A stretch of DNA of 14,633 nt, taken from Kiritimatiellia bacterium (lineage in GTDB: Bacteria > Verrucomicrobiota > Kiritimatiellia > CAIQIC01 > Lenti-01). A program made the position numbers and the translations under genes. Positions 1 to 8,190 of this stretch are shown one piece after another. The DNA lies in NCBI GenBank assembly GCA_018432565.1, contig JAHDSS010000306.1:1-14633 (forward strand), given 5' to 3'. The stretch's first letter is position 1. Each line of letters starts with the position of its first letter. The notes beneath the pieces are model-generated. The model made no database searches. It saw only the letters and a list, made by a program, of their open reading frames with translations, and was not told the DNA's origin.

Positions 1-26
1 TCGTTTCTCTTGAATTCTGGTTTCAT
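1..26 (-). CDS. rpsE: Ribosomal protein S5, N-terminal start only (cut by window edge)
   Basis: An ATG at 26-24 on the minus strand opens a frame reading MKPEFKRN before the window ends. It lies 23 bases after the rplR stop, and a GAGGG Shine-Dalgarno-like stretch sits about 7 bases upstream (centred near 36). Eight residues are too few to identify a protein. The S5 call rests on the fixed spc-operon order, in which rpsE follows rplR. S5 would be a small-subunit decoding-fidelity protein. If the next bases outside the window do not continue an S5 frame, this call is wrong. Confidence 0.55.
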
Positions 27-49
27 CCGGTTCCCTCTGGTTGGTCGGC

Positions 50-406
50 CTAGAACTTCAGTCCGGCTTCGCGGGCGGCGTCGGCCAGGGCCTTCAGCCG
101 GGCGCCGTAGGCGAATCCGCCGCGGTCGAACACCACCTCGGCGATGCCCTTGGCTTTGGCGGCCTCGGCGGCCTCCCGGCCCAGCGCCTGGGCCGTTTCG
201 GCGTTGAGCTTGGCGCCCTTGAGGGAGCCCGCCAGCGTCGAAACCGCCGCCAGGGTCTTGGCCGCGGCGTCGTCGATGAACTGCACGTAGAAGTGCTGGT
301 TGGACACAAACACGCTCATTCGCGGACGTTCCGCCGTCCCCTGCACCTTCTGGCGCAGGCGGCGATGCCGCCGCTCTCGATATTGCTTCTGGGTTTTCGT
401 CTTCAT
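50..406 (-). CDS. rplR: 50S ribosomal protein L18
   Basis: A 118-residue protein of normal L18 length. It has a basic N-terminal tail (residues 1-30, rich in Arg and Lys) followed by the conserved core around [20 protein letters not shown] and a C-terminal half reading [31 protein letters not shown]18 binds 5S rRNA with L5 and helps place it in the central protuberance of the large subunit. The ATG is only 2 bases after the rplF stop, and the best upstream purine stretch (GGTGG) is weak, so translation is probably coupled to rplF. Stop codon TAG. Nothing unusual in the sequence. Confidence 0.97.
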   Translation of the reverse strand: MKTKTQKQYRERRHRRLRQKVQGTAERPRMSVFVSNQHFYVQFIDDAAAKTLAAVSTLAGSLKGAKLNAETAQALGREAAEAAKAKGIAEVVFDRGGFAYGARLKALADAAREAGLKF

Positions 407-408
407 CG

Positions 409-945
409 CTACGCCACCGTCTTGCCCGCTTTCCGGCGCACGCGTTCGTCCTTGTAGCGGACGCCCTTGCCCTTGTAGGGCTCGGGCGGCCGGAAGGAGC
501 GGATGCGCGCGCTCACTTGTCCCACCAACTGCTTGTCAATCCCGCTGACCTTGATCTGCGTGCCGTCGACCACCTCCACGGTGACGCCGTCGGGCACGGT
601 GTAGTCCACCGGGTGCGAATAGCCCACGTTCAGGGTCAGCTGCCGACCGGACAGCGAGGCCTTGAACCCCACGCCCTGGATCTCCAGGTCGCGGCGGTAG
701 CCCGTCGTCACGCCTTCGGCCATGTTGCCCAGCAGCGCGCGGGTCGTCCCGTGGTCCGCCCGGCTCTGCTTGTCGTCGCCCCGGCGCGTCACCGTCAGGA
801 TGCCGCCGTCGAGCGTCACCTCGACCGTCGCGGGCACCTTCAGCGACAATTCGCCTTTGGGACCCTGTAGGATCACCGCCCCGTCTTCCACCCGGGCGGT
901 CACGCCCGCGGGCAGGGGCATCGGTTGTTTGCCAATTCTGGACAT
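409..945 (-). CDS. rplF: 50S ribosomal protein L6
   Basis: A 178-residue protein that begins [12 protein letters not shown] and carries the L6 C-terminal signature [17 protein letters not shown] near residues 158-175. L6 has two related domains and sits near the factor-binding site, contacting 23S rRNA helix 97. The start ATG is well supported by a GGAGGCGAGG stretch ending a few bases upstream. It begins 15 bases after the rpsH stop. Length and ends match the family, with no sign of truncation. Confidence 0.98.
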   Translation of the reverse strand: MSRIGKQPMPLPAGVTARVEDGAVILQGPKGELSLKVPATVEVTLDGGILTVTRRGDDKQSRADHGTTRALLGNMAEGVTTGYRRDLEIQGVGFKASLSGRQLTLNVGYSHPVDYTVPDGVTVEVVDGTQIKVSGIDKQLVGQVSARIRSFRPPEPYKGKGVRYKDERVRRKAGKTVA

Positions 946-960
946 GTTCCTCGCCTCCGT

Positions 961-1359
961 TTACCAGACCTGGCAGAGCACTTCGCCGCCCACGCGGGCC
1001 GCGCGGGCCTCGCGGTCGGTCATCAGGCCCCGGCTCGTGCTCAGCACGGCTGTGCCCAGGCCGCCCCGCACGCGCGGAATCGCCGTGGCGGCCACATAGC
1101 GGCGAAGCCCCGGCTTGCTCACGCGCTGGAGCTGCTGGATAATGGGTTTTTCGTTGTAGTCGTATTTCAGCACCACCCGCAGGATCTTCTTCCCGTCTTC
1201 GGTGGCGTCGGCCACGTCCGCGACGTAGCCTTCCTTTTTCAGGAGCCGGGCAATCTCGGCCTTCAGGCGCGAGTGGCCCATTTCCACGGCCGGCAGACCG
1301 GCCTTGCAGGCGTTGCGGATCCGCGTCAGCATGTCCGCGATGGGGTCAGAGCAGCTCAT
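961..1359 (-). CDS. rpsH: 30S ribosomal protein S8
   Basis: A 132-residue protein starting MSCSDPIADMLTRIRNA. The frame stays open about 40 codons further upstream, but that extension overlaps rpsN and does not look like S8. The ATG at 1359 has a strong GGAGG about 6 bases before it and fits the family N-terminus, so it is the real start. Signatures visible are STSRG (107-111) and the C-terminal GGEVLCQVW (124-132), both used in contacting 16S rRNA helix 21. S8 is a primary binder of the 30S platform, and in enterobacteria it represses its own operon by binding mRNA near rplE. No room for such an mRNA element is obvious here. Confidence 0.98.
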   Translation of the reverse strand: MSCSDPIADMLTRIRNACKAGLPAVEMGHSRLKAEIARLLKKEGYVADVADATEDGKKILRVVLKYDYNEKPIIQQLQRVSKPGLRRYVAATAIPRVRGGLGTAVLSTSRGLMTDREARAARVGGEVLCQVW

Positions 1360-1373
1360 CGTTTTCCTCCGTC

Positions 1374-1559
1374 CTACCAGCTGGCCTTGACGACACCGGG
1401 GATTTTGCCCTCGGACGCCAGTTCGCGGAAGCAAATGCGGCACAGTTGGAACTTCCGAATATAGGCGCGGGAGCGCCCGCACCGGCGGCAGCGCCGGTAG
1501 TTGCGCACGGCGAACTTCGGTTCGCGCGACGCCTTCACCATCCAGGATATCTTAGCCAA
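1374..1559 (-). CDS. rpsN: 30S ribosomal protein S14, zinc-binding short type
   Basis: A 61-residue S14 of the short, zinc-binding class. The four ligands are all present: C24, C27, C40 and C43 in the pattern CRRCGR...LCRICF. The protein sits in the head of the 30S subunit next to S3 and S10. It lies 14 bases upstream of rpsH and 26 bases after rplE, with a GGGAGGAAG ribosome-binding sequence before the ATG. The C-terminal [11 protein letters not shown] is typical. The type Z form implies zinc-dependent S14. Whether a zinc-free paralogue exists elsewhere cannot be seen here. Confidence 0.97.
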   Translation of the reverse strand: MAKISWMVKASREPKFAVRNYRRCRRCGRSRAYIRKFQLCRICFRELASEGKIPGVVKASW

Positions 1560-1585
1560 GGTTCTTCCTCCCTCTTCAATAAGCG

Positions 1586-2125
1586 TTATGCGGCGGCGAA
1601 CGGCACGCCCAGCAGCTTCAGCAGCTCCTTGGCGTCCCCATCGGTCTTCGCGGTGGTCACGATCGTAATGTCCATTCCCTGGATGCGCTTGACCTTGTCG
1701 GCCTCGATCTCCGGGAACAGCGTCTGCTCCTTCAGTCCGAGGCTGTAGTTGCCCCGGCCGTCAAAGGATTTGGCCGACACGCCGCGGAAGTCGCGGAGAC
1801 GCGGCAGGGTCGCGTGGATCAGGCGCTCGAGGAACTCGTACATCCGCTCGCCGCGCAGCGTGACCTTCGCTCCGATGGCCATGCCTTCGCGCAGCTTGAA
1901 GTTCGAGATGCTCTTCGTCGCCTTCGTGATGGCCGGGCGCTGCCCGGTGATCTTGGCGAGGTCCTCCGCGGCCTGCTTGAGCATGTCGCGGTCCACCAGG
2001 GCGTTCACCCCGATGTTGACCACCACCTTCGACAGGCGCGGAATGTCCATCGCGGAGGGAAACCTCCCCGTGGCCTTCAGAGCCTTCACCACTTCGGTCT
2101 TGTATTTGTCTCTCAGCATTGACAT
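1586..2125 (-). CDS. rplE: 50S ribosomal protein L5
   Basis: A 179-residue protein of standard L5 length, with conserved stretches [34 protein letters not shown] and [25 protein letters not shown]. The 3' end reads [28 protein letters not shown]5 binds 5S rRNA and contacts the P-site tRNA and S13 through the central protuberance. The first ATG (2125) is chosen over the in-frame ATG two codons later because GGGGGAGG lies about 6 bases upstream of it. The gene begins 12 bases after the rplX stop. Confidence 0.98.
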   Translation of the reverse strand: MSMLRDKYKTEVVKALKATGRFPSAMDIPRLSKVVVNIGVNALVDRDMLKQAAEDLAKITGQRPAITKATKSISNFKLREGMAIGAKVTLRGERMYEFLERLIHATLPRLRDFRGVSAKSFDGRGNYSLGLKEQTLFPEIEADKVKRIQGMDITIVTTAKTDGDAKELLKLLGVPFAAA

Positions 2126-2137
2126 GGCATCCTCCCC

Positions 2138-2401
2138 CTATTCCTTCTCGGCCTTCTTCGCCGGGGTCACCACCGCCAGGTTCGAGGCCGCCATCGGCGC
2201 CTCCCGCTCGACGATGCCGCCGTTGGGGTTGTCCTGCGACTTGCGCAGGTGCTTCTTCACGAAATGGAATCCCTCCACCAGCGCCCGGTTCGTCTCCGGG
2301 TACACCTTCAGGACCTTGCCGGTCTTCTTGCCGTCCGCGTCCTCGCCCGAAATCGCCTTGACGATGTCGCCGCGGCGGATGTGCATCTTGAGCTTGGCCA
2401 T
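2138..2401 (-). CDS. rplX: 50S ribosomal protein L24 (short form)
   Basis: An 87-residue L24 starting [21 protein letters not shown], which is the KOW-type RNA-binding motif, followed by the conserved [24 protein letters not shown] and [14 protein letters not shown]24 is an early assembly initiator of the 50S subunit. The frame could start one codon earlier at a GTG (2404). The ATG at 2401 is preferred because it matches the family start and shares one base with the rplN stop (TGATG), a classic coupled junction. The protein is about 15 residues shorter than the roughly 103-residue enterobacterial L24. The missing part is C-terminal, where the tail ends TPAKKAEKE. Confidence 0.95.
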   Translation of the reverse strand: MAKLKMHIRRGDIVKAISGEDADGKKTGKVLKVYPETNRALVEGFHFVKKHLRKSQDNPNGGIVEREAPMAASNLAVVTPAKKAEKE

Positions 2402-2766
2402 CACAGCACCTCCGGTGCCAGGGAAATCACCTTCATGTAGTTGAGTTCGCGCAGTTCGCGGGCCACGGGCCCGAAAATGCGGCTGCCGCGCGGGTTTTTC
2501 TGATCGTCAATCAGCACCACCGCGTTGTGGTCGAACGACAGCGTCGAGCCGTCGGGGCGCCGGATCGGCGCCGCGGTCCGGACGATCAGCGCCTTGTGCA
2601 CCTCGCCCTTTTTGACCATTCCGCCAGGCTGCGCCTCGCGGATCGACACCTTGATGATGTCGCCGATGCGCGCCGTGGTCTTGCCCTGGCCCAGCACCTT
2701 GATGCACTTGACCAGCCGGGCGCCGGTGTTGTCCGCCACCGGAATCTCGGATTCCATCTGGATCAT
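2401..2766 (-). CDS. rplN: 50S ribosomal protein L14
   Basis: A 121-residue protein starting [20 protein letters not shown], the diagnostic L14 N-terminus, and ending [17 protein letters not shown]14 lies at the subunit interface and forms bridge B8 with 16S rRNA. A longer open frame continues upstream, but it overlaps rpsQ and rpmC and is not L14-like. The ATG at 2766 overlaps the rpsQ stop by four bases (ATGA), and the TGA stop overlaps the rplX start. Both ends are therefore translationally coupled to their neighbours. Confidence 0.98.
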   Translation of the reverse strand: MIQMESEIPVADNTGARLVKCIKVLGQGKTTARIGDIIKVSIREAQPGGMVKKGEVHKALIVRTAAPIRRPDGSTLSFDHNAVVLIDDQKNPRGSRIFGPVARELRELNYMKVISLAPEVL

Positions 2767-3044
2767 GAAGGCACCTCGCTCCCCGCGGCCTTCGCGACGA
2801 TCTCCACCAGGCGCCAGCGCTTGGTCTTGCTCATCGGCCGCGTCTCGACGATCCGGACCCGGTCGCCCGTCTTCGCCTCGTTCTTCTCGTCGTGCGCCAC
2901 GTACTTCTTGTGGCGGCGGATCACCTTGCCGTACAGCGGATGGGCCATGCGGCGTTCCGCCTGCACCACCACCGTCTTGTCCATCGCGTCGCTCACCACG
3001 ACGCCCGTGCGCTCCTTGCGCGAATGTCTCGCTTCTGTCGCCAT
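2763..3044 (-). CDS. rpsQ: 30S ribosomal protein S17
   Basis: A 93-residue protein with the S17 OB-fold sequence: [20 protein letters not shown], then [19 protein letters not shown], then [24 protein letters not shown]17 is a primary 16S rRNA binder of the 5' domain. The ATG is 6 bases after the rpmC stop. The ribosome-binding stretch (GAGGTAGGG) includes that stop codon, which suggests coupling. The TGA stop overlaps the rplN start. The C-terminal tail ([11 protein letters not shown]) is a modest extension of the usual core. Confidence 0.97.
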   Translation of the reverse strand: MATEARHSRKERTGVVVSDAMDKTVVVQAERRMAHPLYGKVIRRHKKYVAHDEKNEAKTGDRVRIVETRPMSKTKRWRLVEIVAKAAGSEVPS

Positions 3045-3050
3045 GTTTCC

Positions 3051-3245
3051 CTACCTCGCGGCCTTCGCCGTGTTCATAACCGTCTTGATGCGCGCGATGC
3101 CGCGCCGGACCGTCCGCAGGCGGTCGGGCTTCTCCAGCTGGCCGGCGGCCTGCTGGATGCGCAGGTTGAACAGTTCCTTCTCGGCCTCGGCCAGCTTTTG
3201 CGCCTGCTCCTCGGCCGTCCAATCGCGGACTTCTTTCGCCTTCAT
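3051..3245 (-). CDS. rpmC: 50S ribosomal protein L29
   Basis: A 64-residue helical protein, [20 protein letters not shown] onward, with the L29 pattern [34 protein letters not shown]29 sits at the exit of the peptide tunnel beside L23 and is part of the docking site for nascent-chain factors. The ATG is preceded by GGGAGGAG. It lies 18 bases after the rplP stop and 6 bases before rpsQ. Size and order match the standard S10 operon. Confidence 0.97.
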   Translation of the reverse strand: MKAKEVRDWTAEEQAQKLAEAEKELFNLRIQQAAGQLEKPDRLRTVRRGIARIKTVMNTAKAAR

Positions 3246-3263
3246 CGCTTGTTCTCCTCCCGC

Positions 3264-3683
3264 CTACAGGGTGACGCCGCGGCGCACGAACACCGTGCGG
3301 ATCGGCAGCTTGGTCGCCGCCAGCCGCAGGCACTCGATCGCCGTCGGCTCGGGCACGCCGTCCATCTCGAAGAGGATCCGGCCCGGCCGCACCACGGCCA
3401 CCCAGCCCTCCACCGCGCCCTTGCCCTTGCCCATGCGCACTTCCAGCGGCTTCTTCGAATAGGACTTGTCGGGGAAAATGCGGATCCAGAGCTTGCCCTT
3501 GCGCTTCATCTCGCGGTTCATCGCCACGCGGCAGGCTTCGATCTGGATGTTGGTGATCCAGCAGCGCTCCATCGCGCGCAGGCCGTATTCGCCGAACGCC
3601 AGCGTGTTGCCGGACATCGAATTGCCCTTGCGCGACCCGCGCTGGCTCTGGCGGTACTTCACCCGTTTAGGCATGAGGGGCAT
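3264..3683 (-). CDS. rplP: 50S ribosomal protein L16
   Basis: A 139-residue protein, [16 protein letters not shown] onward, with the L16 signature [14 protein letters not shown] at residues 83-96. L16 helps position A-site tRNA and is needed for late 50S maturation. Two in-frame ATGs are possible. The first (3683) is chosen because AAGGAG lies 7 bases before it, whereas the second (3674) has no such site. With that start the gene overlaps the 3' end of rpsC by 17 bases, a longer overlap than elsewhere in the operon. Confidence 0.97.
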   Translation of the reverse strand: MPLMPKRVKYRQSQRGSRKGNSMSGNTLAFGEYGLRAMERCWITNIQIEACRVAMNREMKRKGKLWIRIFPDKSYSKKPLEVRMGKGKGAVEGWVAVVRPGRILFEMDGVPEPTAIECLRLAATKLPIRTVFVRRGVTL

Positions 3684-4338
3684 AGCTACGCTCCTTCCTC
3701 GGCGCCGTCGCGCCCGCTTCGGGGTTCTGGCAGATCCAGCACTTCACGCCGATCTTGCCGGCCATGGTGTTGGCTTCCGCAAACCCGTACTGCACGTCCG
3801 CCCGCAGCGTCTGCAGCGGCACCTTGCCGACCATGTAATGCTCCACCCGGGCCAGTTCCGCGCCGCCCAGCCGGCCGCAGGCCTGCACCCGGATGCCCAG
3901 GGCGCCCATGTCCATCGCCAGCTGCAGCGCGCGCTTCATCGCCCGCCGGAACGCCACCCGGCGCTCCAGCTGCAGCGCGATGTTCTCCGCCACCAGCTGC
4001 GCCGTCGCGTCCGGATTGCGCACTTCCTTGATCTCGACGTAGATCTCCTTGCCGGTCTTCACGCTCAGCTCCTCGCGGAGCTTGTCGATGCCTTCGCCCT
4101 TGCGCCCGATCACCACGCCCGGCCGGGCCGTGTAAACCGTCACGCGGGCGCGCTGCGCGTACCGCTCGATGATGATGTCCGCCACGGCCGCGTCCTTCAG
4201 CTTCGCGCACACCATCTCCCGGATCACAATGTCCTCGTTCAGCAGGTCGCCGAACTCCTTCTTCTCCGCATACCAGCGGCTCTTCCACTGCTTGTGGACC
4301 GCCGTGCGGAACCCGATCGGATTGACTTTCTGGCCCAA
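3667..4338 (-). CDS. rpsC: 30S ribosomal protein S3 (TTG start)
   Basis: A 223-residue protein with the conserved N-terminus [11 protein letters not shown], a type II KH domain with the GxxG loop GRKG (78-81), and the C-terminal signature [31 protein letters not shown] (155-185). S3 lines the mRNA entry tunnel and has helicase activity together with S4 and S5. The start codon is TTG, not ATG. It is fixed by the family N-terminus and a strong GAGGAGG site 6 bases upstream. The tail ([11 protein letters not shown] onward) carries two Cys three residues apart, with no further ligand pair, so no zinc site is proposed. The 3' end overlaps rplP. Confidence 0.97.
   Translation of the reverse strand: MGQKVNPIGFRTAVHKQWKSRWYAEKKEFGDLLNEDIVIREMVCAKLKDAAVADIIIERYAQRARVTVYTARPGVVIGRKGEGIDKLREELSVKTGKEIYVEIKEVRNPDATAQLVAENIALQLERRVAFRRAMKRALQLAMDMGALGIRVQACGRLGGAELARVEHYMVGKVPLQTLRADVQYGFAEANTMAGKIGVKCWICQNPEAGATAPRKERSYAPHA
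3691..3696 (-). promoter_or_regulatory. Ribosome-binding site deciding the rplP start
   Basis: On the minus strand, AAGGAG lies 7 bases before the ATG at 3683 and within the 3' end of rpsC. It favours the upstream of two candidate L16 starts and implies initiation while rpsC is still being translated. Confidence 0.7.
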
Positions 4339-4344
4339 CTTGCG

Positions 4345-4351
4345 CCTCCTC
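4345..4351 (-). promoter_or_regulatory. Strong ribosome-binding site deciding the rpsC TTG start
   Basis: On the minus strand, GAGGAGG ends 6 bases before the TTG at 4338. No ATG in frame near it would give the conserved S3 N-terminus, so this site plus TTG defines initiation. The strong site may compensate for the weak start codon. Confidence 0.8.
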
Positions 4352-4369
4352 TTTCCGGCTCTCGCCCGT

Positions 4370-4720
4370 CTACTTCTTGCGCGACGGCTTCTCGTCCGTC
4401 AACGTCACGCGGATATGGCTGGTCTTCTTGCGGATGGGCGAAGCCGACCCGCGCGCCCGCGGCCAGTACCGCGGAATCGTCGGCCCGTTCTCCACCACCG
4501 CCTGCGAGACCCACAGCCGGTCCGCCGACAGCTCCGCGTTGTTCTCCGCATTGGCGATCGCCGATTTCAGCGTCTTGCCGATGCACACCGCCGCCTTGCG
4601 CTTGTTCACCTCGACCACCTGCAGCGCCTCGCCCGCGCGCTTGCCCTGAATGGCCCGCGCCAGGTCCCGCGCCTTGGTCGGCGACATCCGCACGTATTTC
4701 GATACTGCTTTGATTTCCAT
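4370..4720 (-). CDS. rplV: 50S ribosomal protein L22
   Basis: A 116-residue protein starting MEIKAVSKYVRMSPTKARDL. The globular part contains EALQVVEVNKRKAA and KSAIANAENN. The extended hairpin that lines the peptide exit tunnel is RYWPRARGSASPIRKKTSHI (84-103). The loop that in other bacteria carries macrolide-resistance mutations falls here, and nothing abnormal is seen in it. The ATG is 11 bases after the stop of the extra membrane-protein gene. The GAGGAA ribosome-binding site overlaps that TGA stop, so rplV translation appears coupled to the extra gene. Confidence 0.98.
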   Translation of the reverse strand: MEIKAVSKYVRMSPTKARDLARAIQGKRAGEALQVVEVNKRKAAVCIGKTLKSAIANAENNAELSADRLWVSQAVVENGPTIPRYWPRARGSASPIRKKTSHIRVTLTDEKPSRKK

Positions 4721-4731
4721 GTTTCTGTTCC

Positions 4732-5487
4732 TCAGGGACCGTCCGGCCGGATCAGCACCGCCCGGTCCCCTGTTTGGGGGTGGTCGCCGCGCGCCGTCTC
4801 CTCGACCGCCGCACCCGCGACCCTCTCTCTCACATCCACGACCCGGATCAGCGCCACCTTCCGCCGGTCCCGCAGAACCGTCAGCGGCAGGCCGTAGCGC
4901 ACACCCTGCCGGGCGCCCTGGTCGATCACCACCAGGCCCAGTTCCGGATTCGCATCCACGATCCGGGCCTCGATCGGCGCATCCGCCGGCCGCTCCGCCG
5001 CTCCGCCGGCCGCCTGCGCCCGCCGGACCTCGTCGCGGTCCAGCGCCGCCTGCGCTTCCGCCAGGGCTTCGCTCAGCCGCCGGATCCGCTCCGCGCGCTC
5101 CTCCAGGTCCCGGCGCAGACCGGCGATTTCCTTCGCCATCCGCGTCGTCACCAGGCGGGACTCGCTCGTCACCAGCTCCAGCAATTCGTCGTGGGAACCA
5201 TCCGCCGCGCCGCCCACGGCCGCTGCTGCCGGCCCGTCCACGCGGATGGGATCTGACTCCTCATTCCTCGCGGACTGCACCGACTTCTCGGCCGTCTCCG
5301 CCTCGTCTCGGCTTACGGGCTCCGGCCCGCTCGCCTCCATCAGGCGGGCCGGCGCGGACGCCGGCTCCGTCGTCAAAGAACTCTTTTCCGTTGGCTGCGC
5401 GCCGAACCACCAGCCCGCCGCCACGGCGGCTCCCAGTGCTGCAACAGCCCCCAGGGGCCGCAACCTGCGCCGGAAACCCAATCTCAT
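4732..5487 (-). CDS. Membrane-anchored coiled-coil protein of unknown function inserted in the S10 operon
   Basis: A 251-residue protein I do not recognise by name. It has a basic N-terminus (MRLGFRRRLRP), one hydrophobic segment at about residues 12-30 (membrane anchor, or less likely a cleaved signal), and a polar disordered linker (31-98). A helical, charged stretch likely to form a coiled coil follows at 100-160. The C-terminal domain (172-247) contains ARIVDANPELGLVVIDQG, VRYGLPLTVLRD and KVALIRVVDVRE. That last pattern recalls small beta domains found in many envelope-linked PVC hypothetical proteins and, loosely, MreC or FlgT C-terminal domains, which is an inference from memory. The gene starts 8 bases after rpsS with no clear ribosome-binding site, and ends 11 bases before rplV, so it is probably cotranslated with both. 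A topology with the C-terminal domain outside the cytoplasm would follow the positive-inside rule. Function is unknown. Confidence 0.88.
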   Translation of the reverse strand: MRLGFRRRLRPLGAVAALGAAVAAGWWFGAQPTEKSSLTTEPASAPARLMEASGPEPVSRDEAETAEKSVQSARNEESDPIRVDGPAAAAVGGAADGSHDELLELVTSESRLVTTRMAKEIAGLRRDLEERAERIRRLSEALAEAQAALDRDEVRRAQAAGGAAERPADAPIEARIVDANPELGLVVIDQGARQGVRYGLPLTVLRDRRKVALIRVVDVRERVAGAAVEETARGDHPQTGDRAVLIRPDGP

Positions 5488-5495
5488 CCAGAAAT

Positions 5496-5780
5496 CTACT
5501 TCAGCGCCACGGTCTTGTCCGTCGCGGCGCCGTGCCGGCGGAACGTCCGGGTGGGCGCAAACTCGCCCAGACGGTGCCCCACCATGTTTTCGGTCACGAA
5601 CACGCTGGTGAACACCTTGCCGTTGTGCACCGTGAAGGTATGCCCCACGAATTCCGGCAGGATCATGCTGCGGCGCGACCAGGTCTTGACCGGCCGCTTC
5701 GCCCCGCTGGCGTTCAGCGCTTCCACCTTCTTCAGCAGGTGGTCCTCCACATACGGACCCTTTTTGATTGAACGCGTCAT
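5496..5780 (-). CDS. rpsS: 30S ribosomal protein S19
   Basis: A 94-residue protein starting [20 protein letters not shown], with the S19 signature [29 protein letters not shown] (52-80). S19 forms a complex with S13 in the head of the 30S subunit and takes part in inter-subunit bridges. It begins 4 bases after the rplB stop, with only a weak purine stretch (AGAAAGAAG) upstream, so coupling to rplB is likely. In most bacteria the next gene is rplV. Here an unrelated gene follows 8 bases after the stop. Confidence 0.98.
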   Translation of the reverse strand: MTRSIKKGPYVEDHLLKKVEALNASGAKRPVKTWSRRSMILPEFVGHTFTVHNGKVFTSVFVTENMVGHRLGEFAPTRTFRRHGAATDKTVALK

Positions 5781-5784
5781 GGTG

Positions 5785-6615
5785 TTACTTCTTTCTGCGC
5801 TTCACAATGAACTTGCTCGACGGCTTGCGCCCGCTGCGCGTGCGCTTGCCCTTCGTCAACTGGCCCCACGGCGTCACCGGGTGCCCGCCGCCCGAGCTGC
5901 GGCCTTCGCCGCCGCCCATCGGATGGTCCACCGGGTTCATCGCCACGCCGCGCACCGTCGGACGAATGCCCTTCCAGCGCTTGCGCCCGGCCTTGCCCAG
6001 CGAAATGCCCTCGTGCTCCAGGTTCCCCACCTGTCCGATCGTTGCGTAGCACGACACGCTCACCTTGCGGATCTCGCCCGAGGGCAGCTTGATCTGCGCA
6101 TAGTCGTCATCGCGTGCCGCAATCCGCGCCAGCATCCCGGCGCTGCGGACCAGCTTCGCCCCGCCGCCCGGCACCAACTCGATCGCATGGACCGCCATCC
6201 CCGGCGGAATCGCGCCCAGCGGCAGCGCGTTGCCGTCTTCCGGCTCCACCTTCGGCCCGGCCACGACCGTCGCGCCCGGCTTCAACCCGTTCGGGGCCAG
6301 AATGTAGCGCTTCTCGCCGTCGGCATACGCCAGCAGCGCCAGCCGCGCCGAGCGGTTCGGATCGTACTCGATCGCCTGCACCTTCGCCGGAATCCCCAGC
6401 TTGTCGTACCGGCGGAAATCCACCGCCCGCAGGAACTTCTTGTGCCCGCCGCCGCGGTGACGGACCGTGATCCGGCCGTGCGCATTGCGACCGGCCTTGC
6501 TCTTCTTGATCTTCCGCAGCTTGCGCTCGGGACGTTTCTTGGAAACGCCCTCGAAATCCGACAGCGTCGTGAAACGCAGGCTGGCCGATCTCGGCTTGTA
6601 TGATTTCAGTCCCAT
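5785..6615 (-). CDS. rplB: 50S ribosomal protein L2
   Basis: A 276-residue protein of full L2 length, starting [20 protein letters not shown]. The strictly conserved [17 protein letters not shown] lies at 223-239. H231 there corresponds to the E. coli His229 linked to peptidyl-transferase function. Other family stretches are [14 protein letters not shown] (47-60) and [13 protein letters not shown] (186-198). L2 binds domain IV of 23S rRNA and bridges the subunits. The start lies 12 bases after the rplW stop with GAGGT upstream. The C-terminus is Lys/Arg-rich (KFIVKRRKK), as usual. Confidence 0.98.
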   Translation of the reverse strand: MGLKSYKPRSASLRFTTLSDFEGVSKKRPERKLRKIKKSKAGRNAHGRITVRHRGGGHKKFLRAVDFRRYDKLGIPAKVQAIEYDPNRSARLALLAYADGEKRYILAPNGLKPGATVVAGPKVEPEDGNALPLGAIPPGMAVHAIELVPGGGAKLVRSAGMLARIAARDDDYAQIKLPSGEIRKVSVSCYATIGQVGNLEHEGISLGKAGRKRWKGIRPTVRGVAMNPVDHPMGGGEGRSSGGGHPVTPWGQLTKGKRTRSGRKPSSKFIVKRRKK

Positions 6616-6627
6616 GTTCAGACCTCG

Positions 6628-6906
6628 CTATGCCATCTCGATGGACTGGCCGTCCTGCAGCGTCACCACCGCGCGCTTCCACGTCGGCGTCCGCCCGTAG
6701 GAAGCCGTCCGCAGGCGCTTGGCCTTGCCCGGACGCGTCATGGTGTTGACGTCCTTGACCTTCACGCCGAACTGCTGTTCCACCGCACGGCGGATTTCCA
6801 GCTTGTTCGCGCCCCGGTCCACTTCAAAGATGTACTGGTTGGCCCCCTCCTTCAGGCGGGTGCCCTTCTCCGTCACCAGCAGCCGCTTGACGATCATCCG
6901 GTTCAT
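6628..6906 (-). CDS. rplW: 50S ribosomal protein L23
   Basis: A 92-residue protein starting MNRMIVKRLLVTEKGTRLKE. It has the L23 core NQYIFEVDRGANKLEIRRAVEQQFGVKVKDVNTM and the basic loop RPGKAKRLRTASYGRTPTWKRA. L23 sits at the tunnel exit and is the docking point for trigger factor and SRP. The frame is open much further upstream, but that part overlaps rplD. The ATG at 6906 overlaps the rplD stop in an ATGA junction and matches the family start. Confidence 0.97.
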   Translation of the reverse strand: MNRMIVKRLLVTEKGTRLKEGANQYIFEVDRGANKLEIRRAVEQQFGVKVKDVNTMTRPGKAKRLRTASYGRTPTWKRAVVTLQDGQSIEMA

Positions 6907-7541
6907 GACTCCACCCCTTCCGACAGGCGCGCCTGCAGGGCCTCCAGGCCCGCCGCGTCCGTGACAATCACCGGATAGCGCACGATCTGGTAGGTGTGCG
7001 CCTGCGCCGCCGTCGTCACTTCCACCTTCGCGCGGTTGCGCGCCGCCAGGTGCAGATTCCGGCTCGGCGCCCCGGTCACCAGCAGCGCCGCGCGGCCGCC
7101 CGCCACCTGCTTCAGCAGCGGCGTCAGGGTCTTCGTCCTGGGCTCGATCTCGCCCAGTCCCTCGGCCACCACCACCGCGCCCGCCGCGATCTTCTCGCTC
7201 AGCGCGCGGCGGAACGCCAGCGCCGCCACCTTCTTGTTCACCTTCTTGGAAAAATCCCGCGGATGCGGGCCGAACACCACGCCGCCGCCGCGCAGGATGG
7301 GCGAGCGGTTCGAGCCCTGCCGGGCCCGCCCCGTCCCCTTCTGCTTGAACGGCTTGCGACCGCCGCCGCGCACGTCCGCCCGCGTCTTGGTGGAGGCCGT
7401 CCCCGCACGGATCCCCGCCCGGTACGCCGTCACCACGTCCAGCACGGCCTGCGCGCCGCGCTTGCGCTCCAGCCGCTCGTCGGCGACTTCTTTTTCGCCG
7501 GCCGCCTCGCCGCTCATCTTGTATACATTCACCTTGCTCAT
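6903..7541 (-). CDS. rplD: 50S ribosomal protein L4
   Basis: A 212-residue protein starting MSKVNVYKMSGEAAGE. The long tunnel-lining loop runs about 43-95 and includes RADVRGGGRKPFKQKGTGRARQGSNRSP, with GGGVVFGPHPRDF just after. An upstream extension of the frame falls inside rplC and is not L4-like, so the ATG 5 bases after the rplC stop is used. In enterobacteria L4 also represses its operon by acting on the S10 leader RNA. No separate S10 leader exists here, because rpsJ follows fusA by 13 bases. The TGA stop overlaps the rplW start. Confidence 0.97.
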   Translation of the reverse strand: MSKVNVYKMSGEAAGEKEVADERLERKRGAQAVLDVVTAYRAGIRAGTASTKTRADVRGGGRKPFKQKGTGRARQGSNRSPILRGGGVVFGPHPRDFSKKVNKKVAALAFRRALSEKIAAGAVVVAEGLGEIEPRTKTLTPLLKQVAGGRAALLVTGAPSRNLHLAARNRAKVEVTTAAQAHTYQIVRYPVIVTDAAGLEALQARLSEGVES

Positions 7542-7546
7542 GACGC

Positions 7547-8176
7547 CTACGCCTTCTTGATCGCTTTCCTGACCAGGACAATGCCGCCGTTCGGACCCGG
7601 CACCGCGCCTTCCAGCAGCAGCGCGTTCTCCTCCGCCAGCACCTTCACCACCCGCAGGTTCTGGGTCGTGATGTCCACGGACCCCATCTGCCCCGGCAGC
7701 TTCTTGTTCTTGAACACCCGCGCCGGCCATTCGCGGTTGCCGATCGATCCCGGCCTGCGCGTCCAGCCACCGCCGTGGCTCGCCCGGCCGCCGCGCATCT
7801 TGTAGCGGCGAATGACACCCTGAAAGCCGCGGCCCTTGGTGCGCCCCAGCACATCCACGTACTTCACGCCTTCGAACACCTGCGCCGTCACCACGTCGCC
7901 GGCCTTCGCCTCGTCGCCGTCCGCCAGCCGCACTTCGCGCAGCACCTTCTGGGGCTTGGCCCCCGCCTTCTGGAAATGCCCCTGCTCGGGCTTCGTCAGG
8001 CGCGATGCCTTCTGCTCTTCAAATCCCAGCTGGGCCGCCTCGTAGCCGTCGGTCCCGGCCGTCTTGCGCTGCACCACCGTGCACGGACCCACCTGGACCA
8101 CCGTCACCGGCACCTGCACCCCGGCGTCGTCATACACCCGGGTCATGCCCACTTTCTTGCCAATCAATGTCTGCAT
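7547..8176 (-). CDS. rplC: 50S ribosomal protein L3
   Basis: A 209-residue protein beginning [17 protein letters not shown], with the central [22 protein letters not shown] and the conserved loop [26 protein letters not shown] (140-165) that reaches towards the peptidyl-transferase centre. From memory of the E. coli sequence, the glutamine methylated by PrmB in that loop is not present here (the aligned residues are NREW). L3 is an early 50S assembly protein. The ATG is preceded by GGGGGAG about 6 bases away and lies 14 bases after the rpsJ stop. Confidence 0.98.
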   Translation of the reverse strand: MQTLIGKKVGMTRVYDDAGVQVPVTVVQVGPCTVVQRKTAGTDGYEAAQLGFEEQKASRLTKPEQGHFQKAGAKPQKVLREVRLADGDEAKAGDVVTAQVFEGVKYVDVLGRTKGRGFQGVIRRYKMRGGRASHGGGWTRRPGSIGNREWPARVFKNKKLPGQMGSVDITTQNLRVVKVLAEENALLLEGAVPGPNGGIVLVRKAIKKA

Positions 8177-8190
8177 GGACGTTCTCCCCC

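Noticed and set aside
2126..2137. An S8-binding regulatory RNA element before rplE, as in enterobacteria
   Set aside because: The gap is only 12 bases and no matching helix was recognised. An element inside the coding sequence cannot be excluded by eye, but nothing supports it.
3667..3740. Zinc-binding site from Cys residues in the S3 tail (KCWIC)
   Set aside because: Only one Cys pair is present and there is no second pair or His ligand nearby.
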